64,000 nt of DNA from Bigelowiella natans CCMP2755 (taxonomy: Eukaryota > Cercozoa > Chlorarachniophyceae), in NCBI GenBank assembly GCA_000320545.1, contig ADNK01000136.1, positions 187,501-251,500 of the forward strand. Reading direction: 5' to 3'. This document shows positions 49,623-60,961 of this stretch, piece by piece (the first letter of the stretch is position 1; the number at the start of each line of letters is the position of its first letter). Below the pieces are notes generated by a model. The model had not been told where the DNA came from and did not search any database. It saw only the letters and a program-made list of their open reading frames with translations. The position numbers were made by a program, and so were the translations under genes.

Positions 49623-50541
49623 GAATCCTGCACGATGTGTGCAACTCCATGAATAACCCATGTGACTATGTGACACCATACTATCGCGTGAGAATCACGT
49701 GAACGCACACGTCACGCATCTCGTCATGTGTGAGCCTGTACGACAGTTCACGTTGCGACGTGTCGCACCTCTGCTAAGAAACACTGCGCTGAAGAGCATG
49801 GCGTGTGTTGACTGGCAGGATGGCACATGTGACTACGACAACTGCATGAGCATCTCATGTCATTGAAGCCCCAGATGATCAAGACTGTGCACTGGCAAAG
49901 CTAGAGAGCACGAGCTAATCAGTTGTTGTCATGGGCCTAGCATGCGCATGACAACAACTCTAGAACTGTCGAACAATTTTAGCCTGCCATGTGCCATGCT
50001 ACGTACTGTGCCAGTGTGGCGCGTTTTGAAGCACTGCATGTGCGATCAAGGCGACACCTAGACATGTCCACGTTACGTTTTTTCCATGCATGCATGGTGA
50101 CGCAGTCTCATGCACGCGCTAGCACGCTGCACGTCCATCACATTCTGTATATTGCGTCGATCATTGTCGAAAGTGCAGCTCACCTAGCTGATGTGCTGCA
50201 AAGTGCATGACATCCGTGCTTGTCTCATCGCATGCAGAAACATAAATCAAAGTGAACATGTTCATGATGTGCACCATGAACCAATGCATGTGTAAAGGTG
50301 AATAGAATCGATACAAATGGTAGTTTCAGTGCGCTTTCTTCTCAACGACTAAATGAATGTGATGATAGACACAGTAATAGACACACAGTAATAGACACAG
50401 CAATATCACATATGTAGATGTACATGGTATTACATGTCTATGATTGTGATGTTATTAAATTTGAACCATTTCCTGGAAGTGTGAACCACCTCACTCGTGA
50501 ATTTGATACTACTGCTTTTACTACTACCCCTACTACAACTC
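49623..50541. other. Convergent intergenic island 6
   Basis: The spacer lies between the 3' ends of the helicase (+) and the VPS9 gene (-). From 49.63 to about 50.25 kb it is rich in CACGTG, GCATGC, TGCATG and ACGTCACG words without triplet repeats, with short domain-free frames. Three copies of AATAGACACA(CAGT) follow at 50370-50400. The rest is AT-rich 3' flank. Confidence 0.55.
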
Positions 50542-51866
50542 CTAACAACCTTTGCACTCAAAACCCATGTATTTTGAAACATTCCCTAACAAAGCATTTA
50601 TGTCATGGTTGCTCACATCTTTAAGATAATCTACTGCGCAAACAAATGTCGTAACGCTGTACCCCCTGTGATCAAGAGCAGACTCTGGAAACAAAACGGA
50701 AGCCATTTTTTCGATAAATGCAGCCTCACCCATCAGATGGGCTGGTTTTGCTTGGATTATGCATAGAATGAGAGTACCCAGCAAGTCATCGGCTGATGCT
50801 TGCTCACGCTTAAGAATCATTGGAATACCCATACATGCATCACAGAGATGATCTAATTTCCCTTGGATTGTATTGGCTAAGAAAAACCGACGAATGGATT
50901 GAATGATTGAATCGAGTCGTTTTGATAGCTCTTCCCAGGCTTCTACCGGTGTGAGTGATACAATTATTGGCGATTTAGATGATGAAGGAGCAGTAACAGC
51001 AGCAGTACCAACATTATTATCGAAGGTGGTGGAATTAACTGCAGATATATTTGTACTAGTTGTAGTACCAGTAGCAGCTGTAGTTGTAGTTATGGTAATA
51101 GCAGTTGATTGTTGTTGTTGTTGTGGTGGTGGTGGTGGTGCGGTTGTGGTTGGAGCAGGAGGATGGTCATCACCCTCATTGCTGCTACTGCTAATAATAA
51201 TAATATTATTATTAGCTCTCACCTCCTCCTCCTCGCGTGATCGTACTACTATTGTACTACTAGTATTATTAGTATTATTTGGAGTAGGAGCAGCCGCGGT
51301 AGTAGTGCTGAGTGCAGTAGTAATTGTTGTAGGAGGAGGGGAAGAAGAAGGAGGAACAACAGTAGCGGCAGTCGCTTCTCCGTCATTGAAATCCATGTGA
51401 AATGCTTTAGATTCTGTATGGAATAATGAAGCGGATTCAGCTTTTGCCTCCTTCTTCTCCTTCCTTTCCTCCTCTTCCTCTTCATCCTCCTCCTCATCAT
51501 CATTATCAGTAGCAGTAGCAGCAATAGCCGTTTGAGTATTGATTAAATTATCCTCTGTTGCTGGTTCTTCTGCTGTCTCTATCCTCCTGCTCCGATTGAT
51601 CTTGATTTCTTTTTCCTTCTTCTTCTGAGCCATCATCATCATCATCATCTTGTTCTTTTTCTTGTTCTTTTTTGTCTGTTTTCGTCGTCTTCTATCTGTT
51701 TCCTCTTCCATCTGTGTTGTTAGGCAACTTGAAGGATGGTCAAGAGAAGAATGAGCAGCCACGTCTATTCCCGTCGCTGCTACTGTTCTACTAGAACTCG
51801 TAGTCACGTCTATTCCCGTCGCTGCTACTGTTCTACTAGAACTCGTAGTCATTTTTCCCTTGTGAA

Positions 51867-51900
<34 letters not shown>

Positions 51901-52857
51901 CGAAGGCGACAAGTTATTATCTCTCCTGGAAAAAGAAAAGCCATGAATCAACAAGGATGGTGTATCTGCTAGCTGGTCCAATGGAAGGAACAATAGAATC
52001 ATTGCTATCACACAATACAATCACGATACTACTACTACTACTGCTACTACTACTTTTGTCCTAATCCCTTGTTAAATTTTCTCTCTGTTGTTCATTATAA
52101 ACCACTAATTCCCTGACACATCATCATCATCATCATTATCATAACCATCATCATTATCATCCCAAATGATAAATATATACACTACTACACAACAAATAAA
52201 TAATACTTGTTCCATCGTGATGGCAACATCTTTGCTCTTTTTCCTTTCATTAAGTTTGCCTTTTAACGACGATGACGGAGAGAAAGAGAGAGTTTGAGAG
52301 TTTGAGAGAGAGAGGGGGGGAGGGGAGGGGGAATAGACATTAAAGGGGTGGGATGGTAAAACAACAACAATAACAACACAGAAAACAACACAGAGGGTGG
52401 ATTATCTACTCTTCTGCTGCTGCTGCTACTACTACATGTGCAGCATCATCACACATAATCTTCCCCTCGTCGTCATGTTTTTAAAGGACAAATGGATTAT
52501 CGATTGCTTAATTCAAAAAACATCGATACTGATGATTGTTGCCCTGGATGATGATCCATGGAACGAAAGAAGAAGAAGAAGAAAAAGACCCAACAAGGAT
52601 GCTATAAATTAATAATAAAATACTATTACAACTGCTACTCCTACTACCATCGTTATTTTTATTATTACCCAATAAGCATAAAGAACCGAAATCATAGATG
52701 ATGATTGATTTACCTTGCTTACAAGATCAGCAATACGCCTTGACACATCGATTCGTTCCTATACATAGAGACAAAAAAAAAAATAATAATAATCAACTTT
52801 TTATACTAATCGACGTCATCATCAATTTACCAGACAGTAACAGTAGGTAACGCTTAA

Positions 52858-52903
<46 letters not shown>

Positions 52904-53599
52904 TTTGTTTGCACATGATATCTTACCATCATTATCTATTTATCTATGTTTCTGATGATGAAGGTGATGATGCTAATAGTATTTGTTATAGGTTGTTTGA
53001 CCGAAGGATTGTTCTTGATTTCTTTCACAGTTTGTAGCATCAACCTTGATGATGTTTTTGTTGTTGTTGTTGTTGATGATGATGATGATGACACCAAATA
53101 CCAATAATAAAAGAAAAGCAAAAGAGAAAGAAGAAGATGCAGAGAAAAGAGGGAAAATGAGGGAGAGGGATTAAATAGAGATGATGTGCTTTTATTTTGC
53201 CTTCATTGCTTATTTTTTAATACACGCACACAAAAGTACATAGAACATATAATAAACATAGATAAATAAACATATATCGTCATCGTCATCATCATCATCA
53301 TCATCATCATCATCGTCATCATCATCACCCTATTGCACAAGTTAGCGCTCGATAAGCAGCATCTCTGTCTCCATTCTTTTCCGAATGCAGATATCTTGAT
53401 ATTTCACCCTGAAACACAATTAGTTATAGTGGTAGTAGGGTAGTAGCGAGTAACTGTGGTGGTGATGGTGATGACGATGATGATAGTGATAGTGGTGGTA
53501 ATGATAATCATCTATGGAACAACAACTGATTTGACAAAGATATCAAAGTGCTCTTGCATATAAAGCAGCAGGTACCAGTAAATAGCAACAGTAAGTAGG

Positions 53600-53635
<36 letters not shown>

Positions 53636-53654
53636 AATAGCAACAGTAAGTAGG

Positions 53655-53687
<33 letters not shown>

Positions 53688-53706
53688 AATAGCAACAGTA
53701 AGTAGG

Positions 53707-53745
<39 letters not shown>

Positions 53746-53764
53746 AATAGCAACAGTAAGTAGG

Positions 53765-53798
<34 letters not shown>

Positions 53799-54475
53799 GG
53801 ATTATTGCATCATAATCGATTAGATCATCATCCTCATATTGTAGCTCTGTTTTATACTACTGCTACTAGTATTTCCTCCTCCTCCTGCTCCTTGATGGAT
53901 GCTATATCGATGATTATTTGTGTCTGTTTGTTGACCTGTGCTGCCTCTTTCAGTCGCTGTATCTTTGGAGATTCTTGTTCTTCTTGTTCATAATTCTCAT
54001 CATCATTTTCTTCTCCCTCCTTACCATCTTGATACTTCTCAAGCCTATTATCACCTCTATCTTGATCATCCTCCTTTTCTATTGCTGCTACCAATTCATC
54101 ATCATCATCATTATCGTCTTTTTGTCCTTCTTCTTCTGATAAACACCCCCCCGTCCTGGACAATGCTGGATTGTTGGTCGCTGCTGCTGCACTTTTTCTA
54201 CGACTAAACTGACGATTGGAACAAGAAGAAGAAGAAGATGGAGAAGAAGGTGAAGAAGACCACGATGAAGAATTTGCTGCTTCTCTTTCTCCTCCTATGT
54301 AGTAAAATATTTTGAACAAACAATATCATCATCAGCCAGTATATATGGGTGCTAGCAGCAAATGGAAGGAAGAAAAACATAATAATAATATCATTGGATC
54401 TATGATATTATTTTAGTATATTATCTTATACTTTATTTGTGTAGTTGTTATCATGCTCATAATTATTCTCGGCTA

Positions 54476-54554
<79 letters not shown>

Positions 54555-56202
54555 TATATAAAAACATTAACTAGAGAACCTCCTTCATGCCCAAGTATTA
54601 CGGTATTGTACATTAGTACTACCTCTAATTGCTGATATCATCGTTGGTGGTGGTGGTGATGATGATGATGAGCTTAGATTTATTCCTCCTGCACCACCGT
54701 CATTTCTTCGCTTATTTCTTGCAACTTTGTTCTTCCTTTTGTTGTTGTTGTTGTTGTTGTTTTTCTTGGAAAGGCTGCGGCACAGTTTGAGGTCTTCCTC
54801 GTCTATTTCCTGCTTTGCTATGAGCTCCTACAGGTCAGTGGCAGTGAAGCATAGTAATTGGGAGAAGGAGGAGGAGAGCAGATAGAGATATGCATCAAGT
54901 GAGATTACAATAATCATTCCCCCCCTCGTCATCATCATCATCAGAAGGATGGGTTGTTTCACTCGCTGTTTCGTATGGTGCAACGTATTGTATTATTATT
55001 ATCAATTACTACTACCACTACTACTACTACTACCTTCTCAATATTCTTGAGTTTTTGGTTCAAATGCTGGTCTATTTTCAAATACTTGGCCTTGTGCCTG
55101 ATCGAGAAGAATGATGATGATAAATGGTGATGATGATGCCTGTGTATGTCTGTTTTTGGTTGTTCTTAGTTATGAACAATAACAAGTAATTACTGAAATA
55201 TTAGTGATTTGTTATATCAATAGGCGAAGAAGAAGAAGAAGAAGAAGAAGAAGAAGAAGAAGAAGGCATCAATCAGTACGTTATACTACAACAACAACAA
55301 CTACTACTACTACTGCTAATACAAAGCTTGAAAGGAGGAGGAGGAGGAGGAGGAGGAGGAGGAGGAGGAGGCGAAGCAATCATTCAATCACTCACCGAAA
55401 CATCATCATCACCATCATTATAATCGTTATCATTATCATAACCAAAGTTAATACTACTTAATGAAAGTTAATAACAAGGGATTGGAAGATGACATTACCA
55501 TCTTAAAATTATCAAGCTAAGCTTTGAGTCCAAGATCTCAGTAACTGCAGTACTATAATGGAGGGAAAGGGAGGGAGGGTTAGAGAGAGAATGATGAGAG
55601 AGTGACGGTGAAGAATGAGATCAGAGAGGGTCATGGCTAGAGTTATGAACAGTGGAAGAGATTGATGATGATGATGCTGCTGCTGATGATGATGATGATG
55701 AATGATGCGATCAGCAGCCATAAATGTGAACGCAATACATCGTCCACTTTGTTATGAAGCGATTAGAGCAAATGCTAATAATATTAAAAGTGCTGCCTGC
55801 AACATTATTCATCATCATCATCATCATCATCATCATAAATAAATAAATAAATCAATACCTGAGAGTGGGGATTACTGTTTCCTCGATATTCCGTCGTTTC
55901 TCTTGAATCTCGTAAAGCTGTTGTTGTTTTTGTTGTCAGAAATTCCAATTATTTATCACGCATGATATTGTTTGTTGATTTAATGATGATGACGTGAAGG
56001 AGACCAAACGAAGAAGAAGAAGTAGAAGAAGACCAAACAGACGCAGCAGGAGAATGAATGCGTGCACCAATAGAGAAGGAGTAAGAGGAGGAAAAAATAA
56101 AAGAGAATATTATAATAAACTGCTACTACTACTCCTACTACTACTACTACTACCACTCACTAAGAGTAGAAAGGGGGAACAGAAAATATTATGATGTATA
56201 TA

Positions 56203-56240
<38 letters not shown>

Positions 56241-56854
56241 ATATAATATACTCCCATTGCTGCTGCTACTGGTCTCTTCTTCTACTTCTACTATAACTAC
56301 TACTACTACTATTACTATTACAAATTTCATCACAACGACGACTATTATTACTACTACCGCTTTGTACTACTACTACTACTACTACTACTACTATTACTAC
56401 TTCTTACATTCTTCTTCTTTGTTCATCATTGTTTCAAACTGCTGCTGCTTATTACCTGCTTTGTACTATTAATGCTACTTATTCTGCGGTTGTTTTCTTG
56501 AAGGAAATTTTGGGGTCTAAATCGTCTTGAAGGAACAAAGGCAAAAAGGAGTGAGTAAGTGACGAGGAGTGCTCAGGCACAGTAAGTGTCACAGCATACT
56601 ACTACTACTACTACTTCTACTACTACCTTGATTACAACAACAACCCTCTCAATCAATTAAAAATAGTAGTTATAAATAGTAGTATCATCCTTTTCTCTTC
56701 TATTTCTTATCACGTAGTAGTAGCTACGATGATGATGATGAATAATTAATACCTATGGACCCAATACATCATTTGCACCATTACGGAAATGAAGCTTTCA
56801 ATCTAATTAGGAACAAGAGATTATATCATCCATCATGAATCAAACAAAAAGTAG

Positions 56855-56891
<37 letters not shown>

Positions 56892-57095
56892 AATGATGTG
56901 ATACGTCATACCAATGAGGAGTGTAAAATCATCAAATATTATCAAATTTAAATCATTGACATCTCCCTTGATCATCTTCCATCATCATCATCATCATCAT
57001 ACAGGGAATAGATTTCACCACCATCACCACAACTATTATGGTTAAAAGTAATCATAAAACAAAACATTAAATTCATACATGCACCAAACCTCGTG

Positions 57096-57134
<39 letters not shown>

Positions 57135-57449
57135 GTTATATATACCTGGAATGTTGTTTGTTTGATAATAACGTCTGACTGGTTTTTGTGATGACGAAGA
57201 AAGAACGTTATCTGGAATAATATCATCATCACCCATGAAGAACAAATGTATGTATGATGATGATGATGACACGCATTGATTGACGACTAAAATGAATATT
57301 ATCATTTACTATTATCTGAGTAGTTGCAAAATACTTTCTTCGTGTCTTCTTATTGTTGATTATTTATTCTTATTTAAATTTCTCATGTTGTATACTAAAT
57401 AATAGGTGCTTGTTTCCACCCCCCTCCCTCACCGATAAGACACACACAC

Positions 57450-57489
<40 letters not shown>

Positions 57490-57931
57490 GATCATGATTA
57501 TCATAGTAGTACTACTAATACTACTACTTTGTAATAAGAGTATTACTACTACTACCTGACTCACGAAAATGTCTATGAGATAATGGAATGGGTAATGCGT
57601 TGTCAGCAAGCTATTAAAGTCATTATCACGCCAAACATAATTAGGAGGACAAAACACGACAAACAACATTGCATCAAAAAAACGCATTAGGCATGACAAA
57701 CACATTTAGATATTCAAAAAAGGGGGAGGGACTAAAATGAAGTGAAATTTTCACATAAACAATATGTTTATTCAAATTCCCGATGAGGAAATATCAAGAA
57801 AAAGTCGCAACTAGTTTTTGTATTTTTTGGCAATTAAATTCATCATCAATGGTAACCAAAAACTACTACTACTACTACTATTACTTCTACAACAGGTAGT
57901 AATTTTACTGCTGGTGTATGTGTTGTGTGTG

Positions 57932-57966
<35 letters not shown>

Positions 57967-58230
57967 GGTTGAAATAGAGATGATTTGCAGCATTATTATC
58001 ATCATCATCATGCAAGACTTCATTTGTTAGTACTACACATCAGTGGAAAATACTACTAGAGATTCTTCTGCCCCTATTATTTATTTATTTATCTATCTAT
58101 CACAACATCCGATAAAGATTATTCTGCCCCAGTTATTTATTTATTTATTATCATCACCACCAAGTCTCTCACACCTCCTCCTCCTCCTCTCCTCCTCCTC
58201 CTTCTCCTCCCCGAAGGGCATTTGCTTCTT

Positions 58231-58261
<31 letters not shown>

Positions 58262-60220
58262 TATATATTATTATTATCATTACACTACAAGTACTATTAC
58301 TACTACTGCTACTATCACTGTTACTACCTGCGGGCATGCTGATGCGTGAGTGCAGCCATTTGTGCCGCTCTCTTGGAGGCGAGTTGCTCTGGATCATCCC
58401 TCACCTGCACCCACGGTTTTATTAATTTATAGAATAGGACAAACAAAGGATTGCACATATTAAAAAAATTATCCAAAAAAATATGCAACTATGATGATAT
58501 TTGCAAATTAAAATGGTCATCCTATACATAAAAGCATTATCATGAAAATATTATTATTAGTACCTGCTGTGCTGCTTTAAATTCATTCAACTCAAGGATA
58601 TTCTTTTGAAAGGTCTCAACCTGGAATCAATCAATGAAAGGAACAAGCAGTGCACAAAATGGGAGTAATATGTGTTTTAGTATTGCATTAATGCATTATT
58701 TCCTCAAAGAATCCAAATCATCTGATTATCAGAATATTCCCTCGTTGTCAAAAATATCTAAAATTTACATTATATTCGTAGATTATTTTTTAATTTTAGT
58801 CATGCAAAAACTGTTGTCCTCCTCATTATTTCCAAACTAGCAGATAACATAGATAACTTAGTGATACTACTAGTAGTTCCTATTTATACTAATACTACTG
58901 CTGCTGCTGCTGCTACCGGGTCCTCGCCGACTCTGGCTGGGGTAAACTCAGGATTTCCGTTTTTATCAAGATGGACAGAGAATACCTGAATAATAACAGA
59001 TATCGTAGATAATAAGGAGATAATTATTGATCATTATTATTCAACGTATTATTGATAATTATTATTCAACGTAGTAGTAGTAGTATCCCATAGTAGATAA
59101 TACCTCTATGGGAACGATAGAAGAGCCCTTTTTGTCAGTAAGTTCTGCATCTATGTAATTAACAACAAATTATATAACAAAACATTACATATAATAATCA
59201 GTGTTGTCCTACTACTAGTCCATGTGACGTGTGTACAACCAGAATCGTTGACCAGCAAAGCTTGTGAGGCAAAATGCACGCAAGTTGAGTTTATCCACGC
59301 AAGCATTTGCAGGGTCTGTTGTTATTAGTTGCGATGAGCGTTATTACCCAGTTGGTGGTAGTAAGGTAAGTAGGCTACAATGCACTTGACAATTGACAGA
59401 GGATTCCGTCATTCGTTGTTCTCGCATGATGGTATGATCTATCTTAAAAGCTACTACCTACGACTACCACTACTACTACTGCTACTACTACTACTACAAC
59501 TTGGGGCTTTGGCATCATTGCTGCTTCGTCATCATCCAGCTTATTCCTTTCTTGCTGCATACGAAGCATTGCAAATTCCGCACAATCGAGAAACAGCGAC
59601 ATTTTCCTCTGCAATGAGTAAAAATTAAAATTAGGTATTGTCGAACTCACTCCTTAGATCAAGAGATCGAGCTTGTATTTGTAACAACATTGTTAGCAGA
59701 TAACTAGCAATACTGATGCTACTATCACACTATGTTCATCGTTCAGCCTCACCACCTCGTTACCATCACTTCTAAAAGTGTTGTCAGCACTACTATTTAC
59801 CGTCTCCTGAGGCGTCGCCTTCTTCCGATTTGGAGTGGGTAAATAAATAGTGGAACCACCATCCCCCCCGGTTGAAGTGGGTGGTGGTTCAACAGAACAC
59901 AAACTGGGCTGTTGATCGTCGTCGTCGTCGTGGGATCGGTAGCTGCTTCTAGCTGTAGCTGCTGTTCTTGTTGCTCCTGCATAAATTTCTTCGTGATCAA
60001 CACTGGAGTTGCAAACTCCGGCTCTACTCGCATTGCCATTGTCTACTTTTCTTTCTTCTTGTTCCACGGCGTGGTTTTTGCCACTATTGTTGTTATTCAC
60101 GATGCACACAGCATCCCTGATCTCCTCGTGGCGTTTAAGAAAGTGGATGGAGAGCGAGCTCGATGAAGCAGAAACAGCACCTGATGCCTCAACGCTAAAA
60201 AATAGAGTGAATTGATGCAT
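50542..60220 (-). CDS. Long coiled-coil protein with C-terminal VPS9 (Rab5-type GEF) domain
   Basis: VPS9 domains exchange GDP on Rab5-type GTPases at early endosomes. The last exon (51928-50542) has a low-complexity part (poly-Ser, DDEEEDEEEEEE, Thr/Pro/Gln tracts). It then reads VEAWEELSKRLDSIIQSIRR and the VPS9 core (SADDLLGTLILCIIQAKPAH, GYSVTTFVCAVDYLKD), and ends GFECKGC. Candidate upstream exons: RNESMCQGVLLIL-type region at about 52750 (ERIDVSRRIADLVSK), GEISRYLHSEKNGDRDAAYR (53400), an acidic exon (54300-53850), QEIDEEDLKLCRSLSKK (54810), KYLKIDQHLNQKLKNIEK (55090), EIQEKRRNIEETV (55915), DDPEQLASKRAAQMAALTHQ (58395), TFQKNILELNEFKAAQQ (58620), VHLDKNGNPEFTPARVGED (58985), FLDCAEFAMLRMQQERNK (59600) and a 5' exon from about 60200. 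One gene is my preferred reading; two adjacent minus-strand genes are possible. Introns are full of triplet repeats. Confidence 0.6.
51760..51849. repeat. 45-base tandem duplication inside the VPS9 exon
   Basis: Two identical consecutive copies starting CACGTCTATTCCCGTCGCTG keep the reading frame and duplicate SSSRTVAATGIDV in the protein. Confidence 0.95.
52862..52901. repeat. (CT)n microsatellite
   Basis: A pure CT run in an intron of the VPS9 gene. Confidence 0.95.
53577..53800. repeat. Four-copy minisatellite with embedded (AGT)n
   Basis: AAATAGCAACAGTAAGTAGG plus TGAG, followed by an AGT run of 8-12 triplets, occurs four times in tandem with a period of about 55-65 bases. The unit is constant and the AGT number varies. 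It lies in a VPS9-gene intron. Confidence 0.9.
54478..54550. repeat. (CA)n-(TA)n compound microsatellite
   Basis: A CA run (54479-54510) passes directly into a TA run (54511-54550) in a VPS9-gene intron. Confidence 0.95.
55224..55372. repeat. (GAA)n and (GAG)n purine tracts
   Basis: A GAA/AAG run (55225-55265), an ACA/ACT stretch and a GGA run (55334-55372) lie close together in one intron. Poly-Arg frames here are artefacts. Confidence 0.9.
56205..56236. repeat. (TA)n microsatellite
   Basis: An alternating TA run in a VPS9-gene intron, followed by CTA/ATT triplet tracts to about 56400. Confidence 0.9.
57098..57132. repeat. (CT)n microsatellite
   Basis: A pure CT run in a VPS9-gene intron. 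Confidence 0.9.
57440..57488. repeat. (CA)n microsatellite
   Basis: A CA run with one AA interruption in a VPS9-gene intron. Poly-Thr/His frames here are artefacts. Confidence 0.9.
57920..57965. repeat. (TG)n microsatellite
   Basis: A TG run with two TT interruptions in a VPS9-gene intron. Confidence 0.9.
58166..58261. repeat. (CTC)n and (TTC)n pyrimidine tracts
   Basis: CTC repeats (58173-58210) then TTC repeats (58225-58260) lie in a VPS9-gene intron, after two copies of a TTCTGCCCC(T/A)(A/G)TTATTTATTT motif at about 58066 and 58122. Confidence 0.85.
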
Positions 60221-60961
60221 AAGTTAGCAGCATAACACTAATAACTCTCTTATTCGAAATTATTCGTATAACCTTTTCTCATCCCAGCTAATCTTAGGGG
60301 AGCATATCTTGTCTTCTCGGAGTATCATTGCGCCACTACTATAAACCTCTCAGCAATCCTGTTGTTATCCTATCATCCCCCTTCCCTTTCATTGAATCCA
60401 GAGCAGGGAGAGGAGGGAAAACTTTTCAGTCGACATGCAACGAAAGTCCTGTCTAAAGTTCTGCGTCAATGAAAAACATGGGTTATTTGCATAAAATTGG
60501 TTCTTTTCTCGTTGTGCGTCAAGATGAAACACAACTTGTTTGCAGAAAATTGGTACTTTTCCTGCAGAAGATTTGGTCGATAAATTTTCCCTCCTGCTGT
60601 GTGTATCTTATTCCAGCCAATACAATCCTGAATTTACAGCAAAAGAAGACGTTCCGGGGTCTGCGACATAGGAATATCATTATTCCTGGAATAAATTGGA
60701 TGTCGAACACTTGCACCTGCGCACACTTCAAGAGGCCTCCCATTCAACCGTACCTCCATGAGTTTTTCTTACACTTTCATCAAAAGTCACAGTGACGTTT
60801 GTCTGAATAGGTTGAAATTGACGACGAATAACTCTCCATTGGTAACCATGACTTGCAATGACAATTGTGTTCGTTTGGTTTTTCATTGACATTCGAATTT
60901 CTCCTTCACACGGCTTTGATCACAAATTAATTCAATGACAGTAACGTGAGACTGCAAAGAG
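60221..60961. other. Divergent 5' spacer between VPS9 and RRM genes
   Basis: About 740 bases between opposed starts. It contains overlapping open frames on both strands (60469-60795 + and 60743-60519 -) without domains, and the small minus-strand candidate listed separately. It probably carries both promoters. Confidence 0.4.
60728..60892 (-). CDS. Candidate micro-ORF, unknown function
   Basis: A 54-codon minus-strand frame starts MSMKNQTNTIVIASHGYQWR and ends KTHGGTVEWEAS. Its start lies 70 bases from the RRM gene start on the opposite strand. The amino-acid mix looks protein-like (alternating hydrophobic strands), but I recognise no family. It may be the first exon of something longer, as a possible donor (GGAG/GTACGG) lies near its end. 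Confidence 0.25.
   Translation of the reverse strand: MSMKNQTNTIVIASHGYQWRVIRRQFQPIQTNVTVTFDESVRKTHGGTVEWEAS

Noticed and set aside
53577-53800. CRISPR-like array of regular repeats
   Set aside because: The variable parts are AGT microsatellite runs, not unique spacers. There are no cas genes and the setting is a eukaryotic intron.
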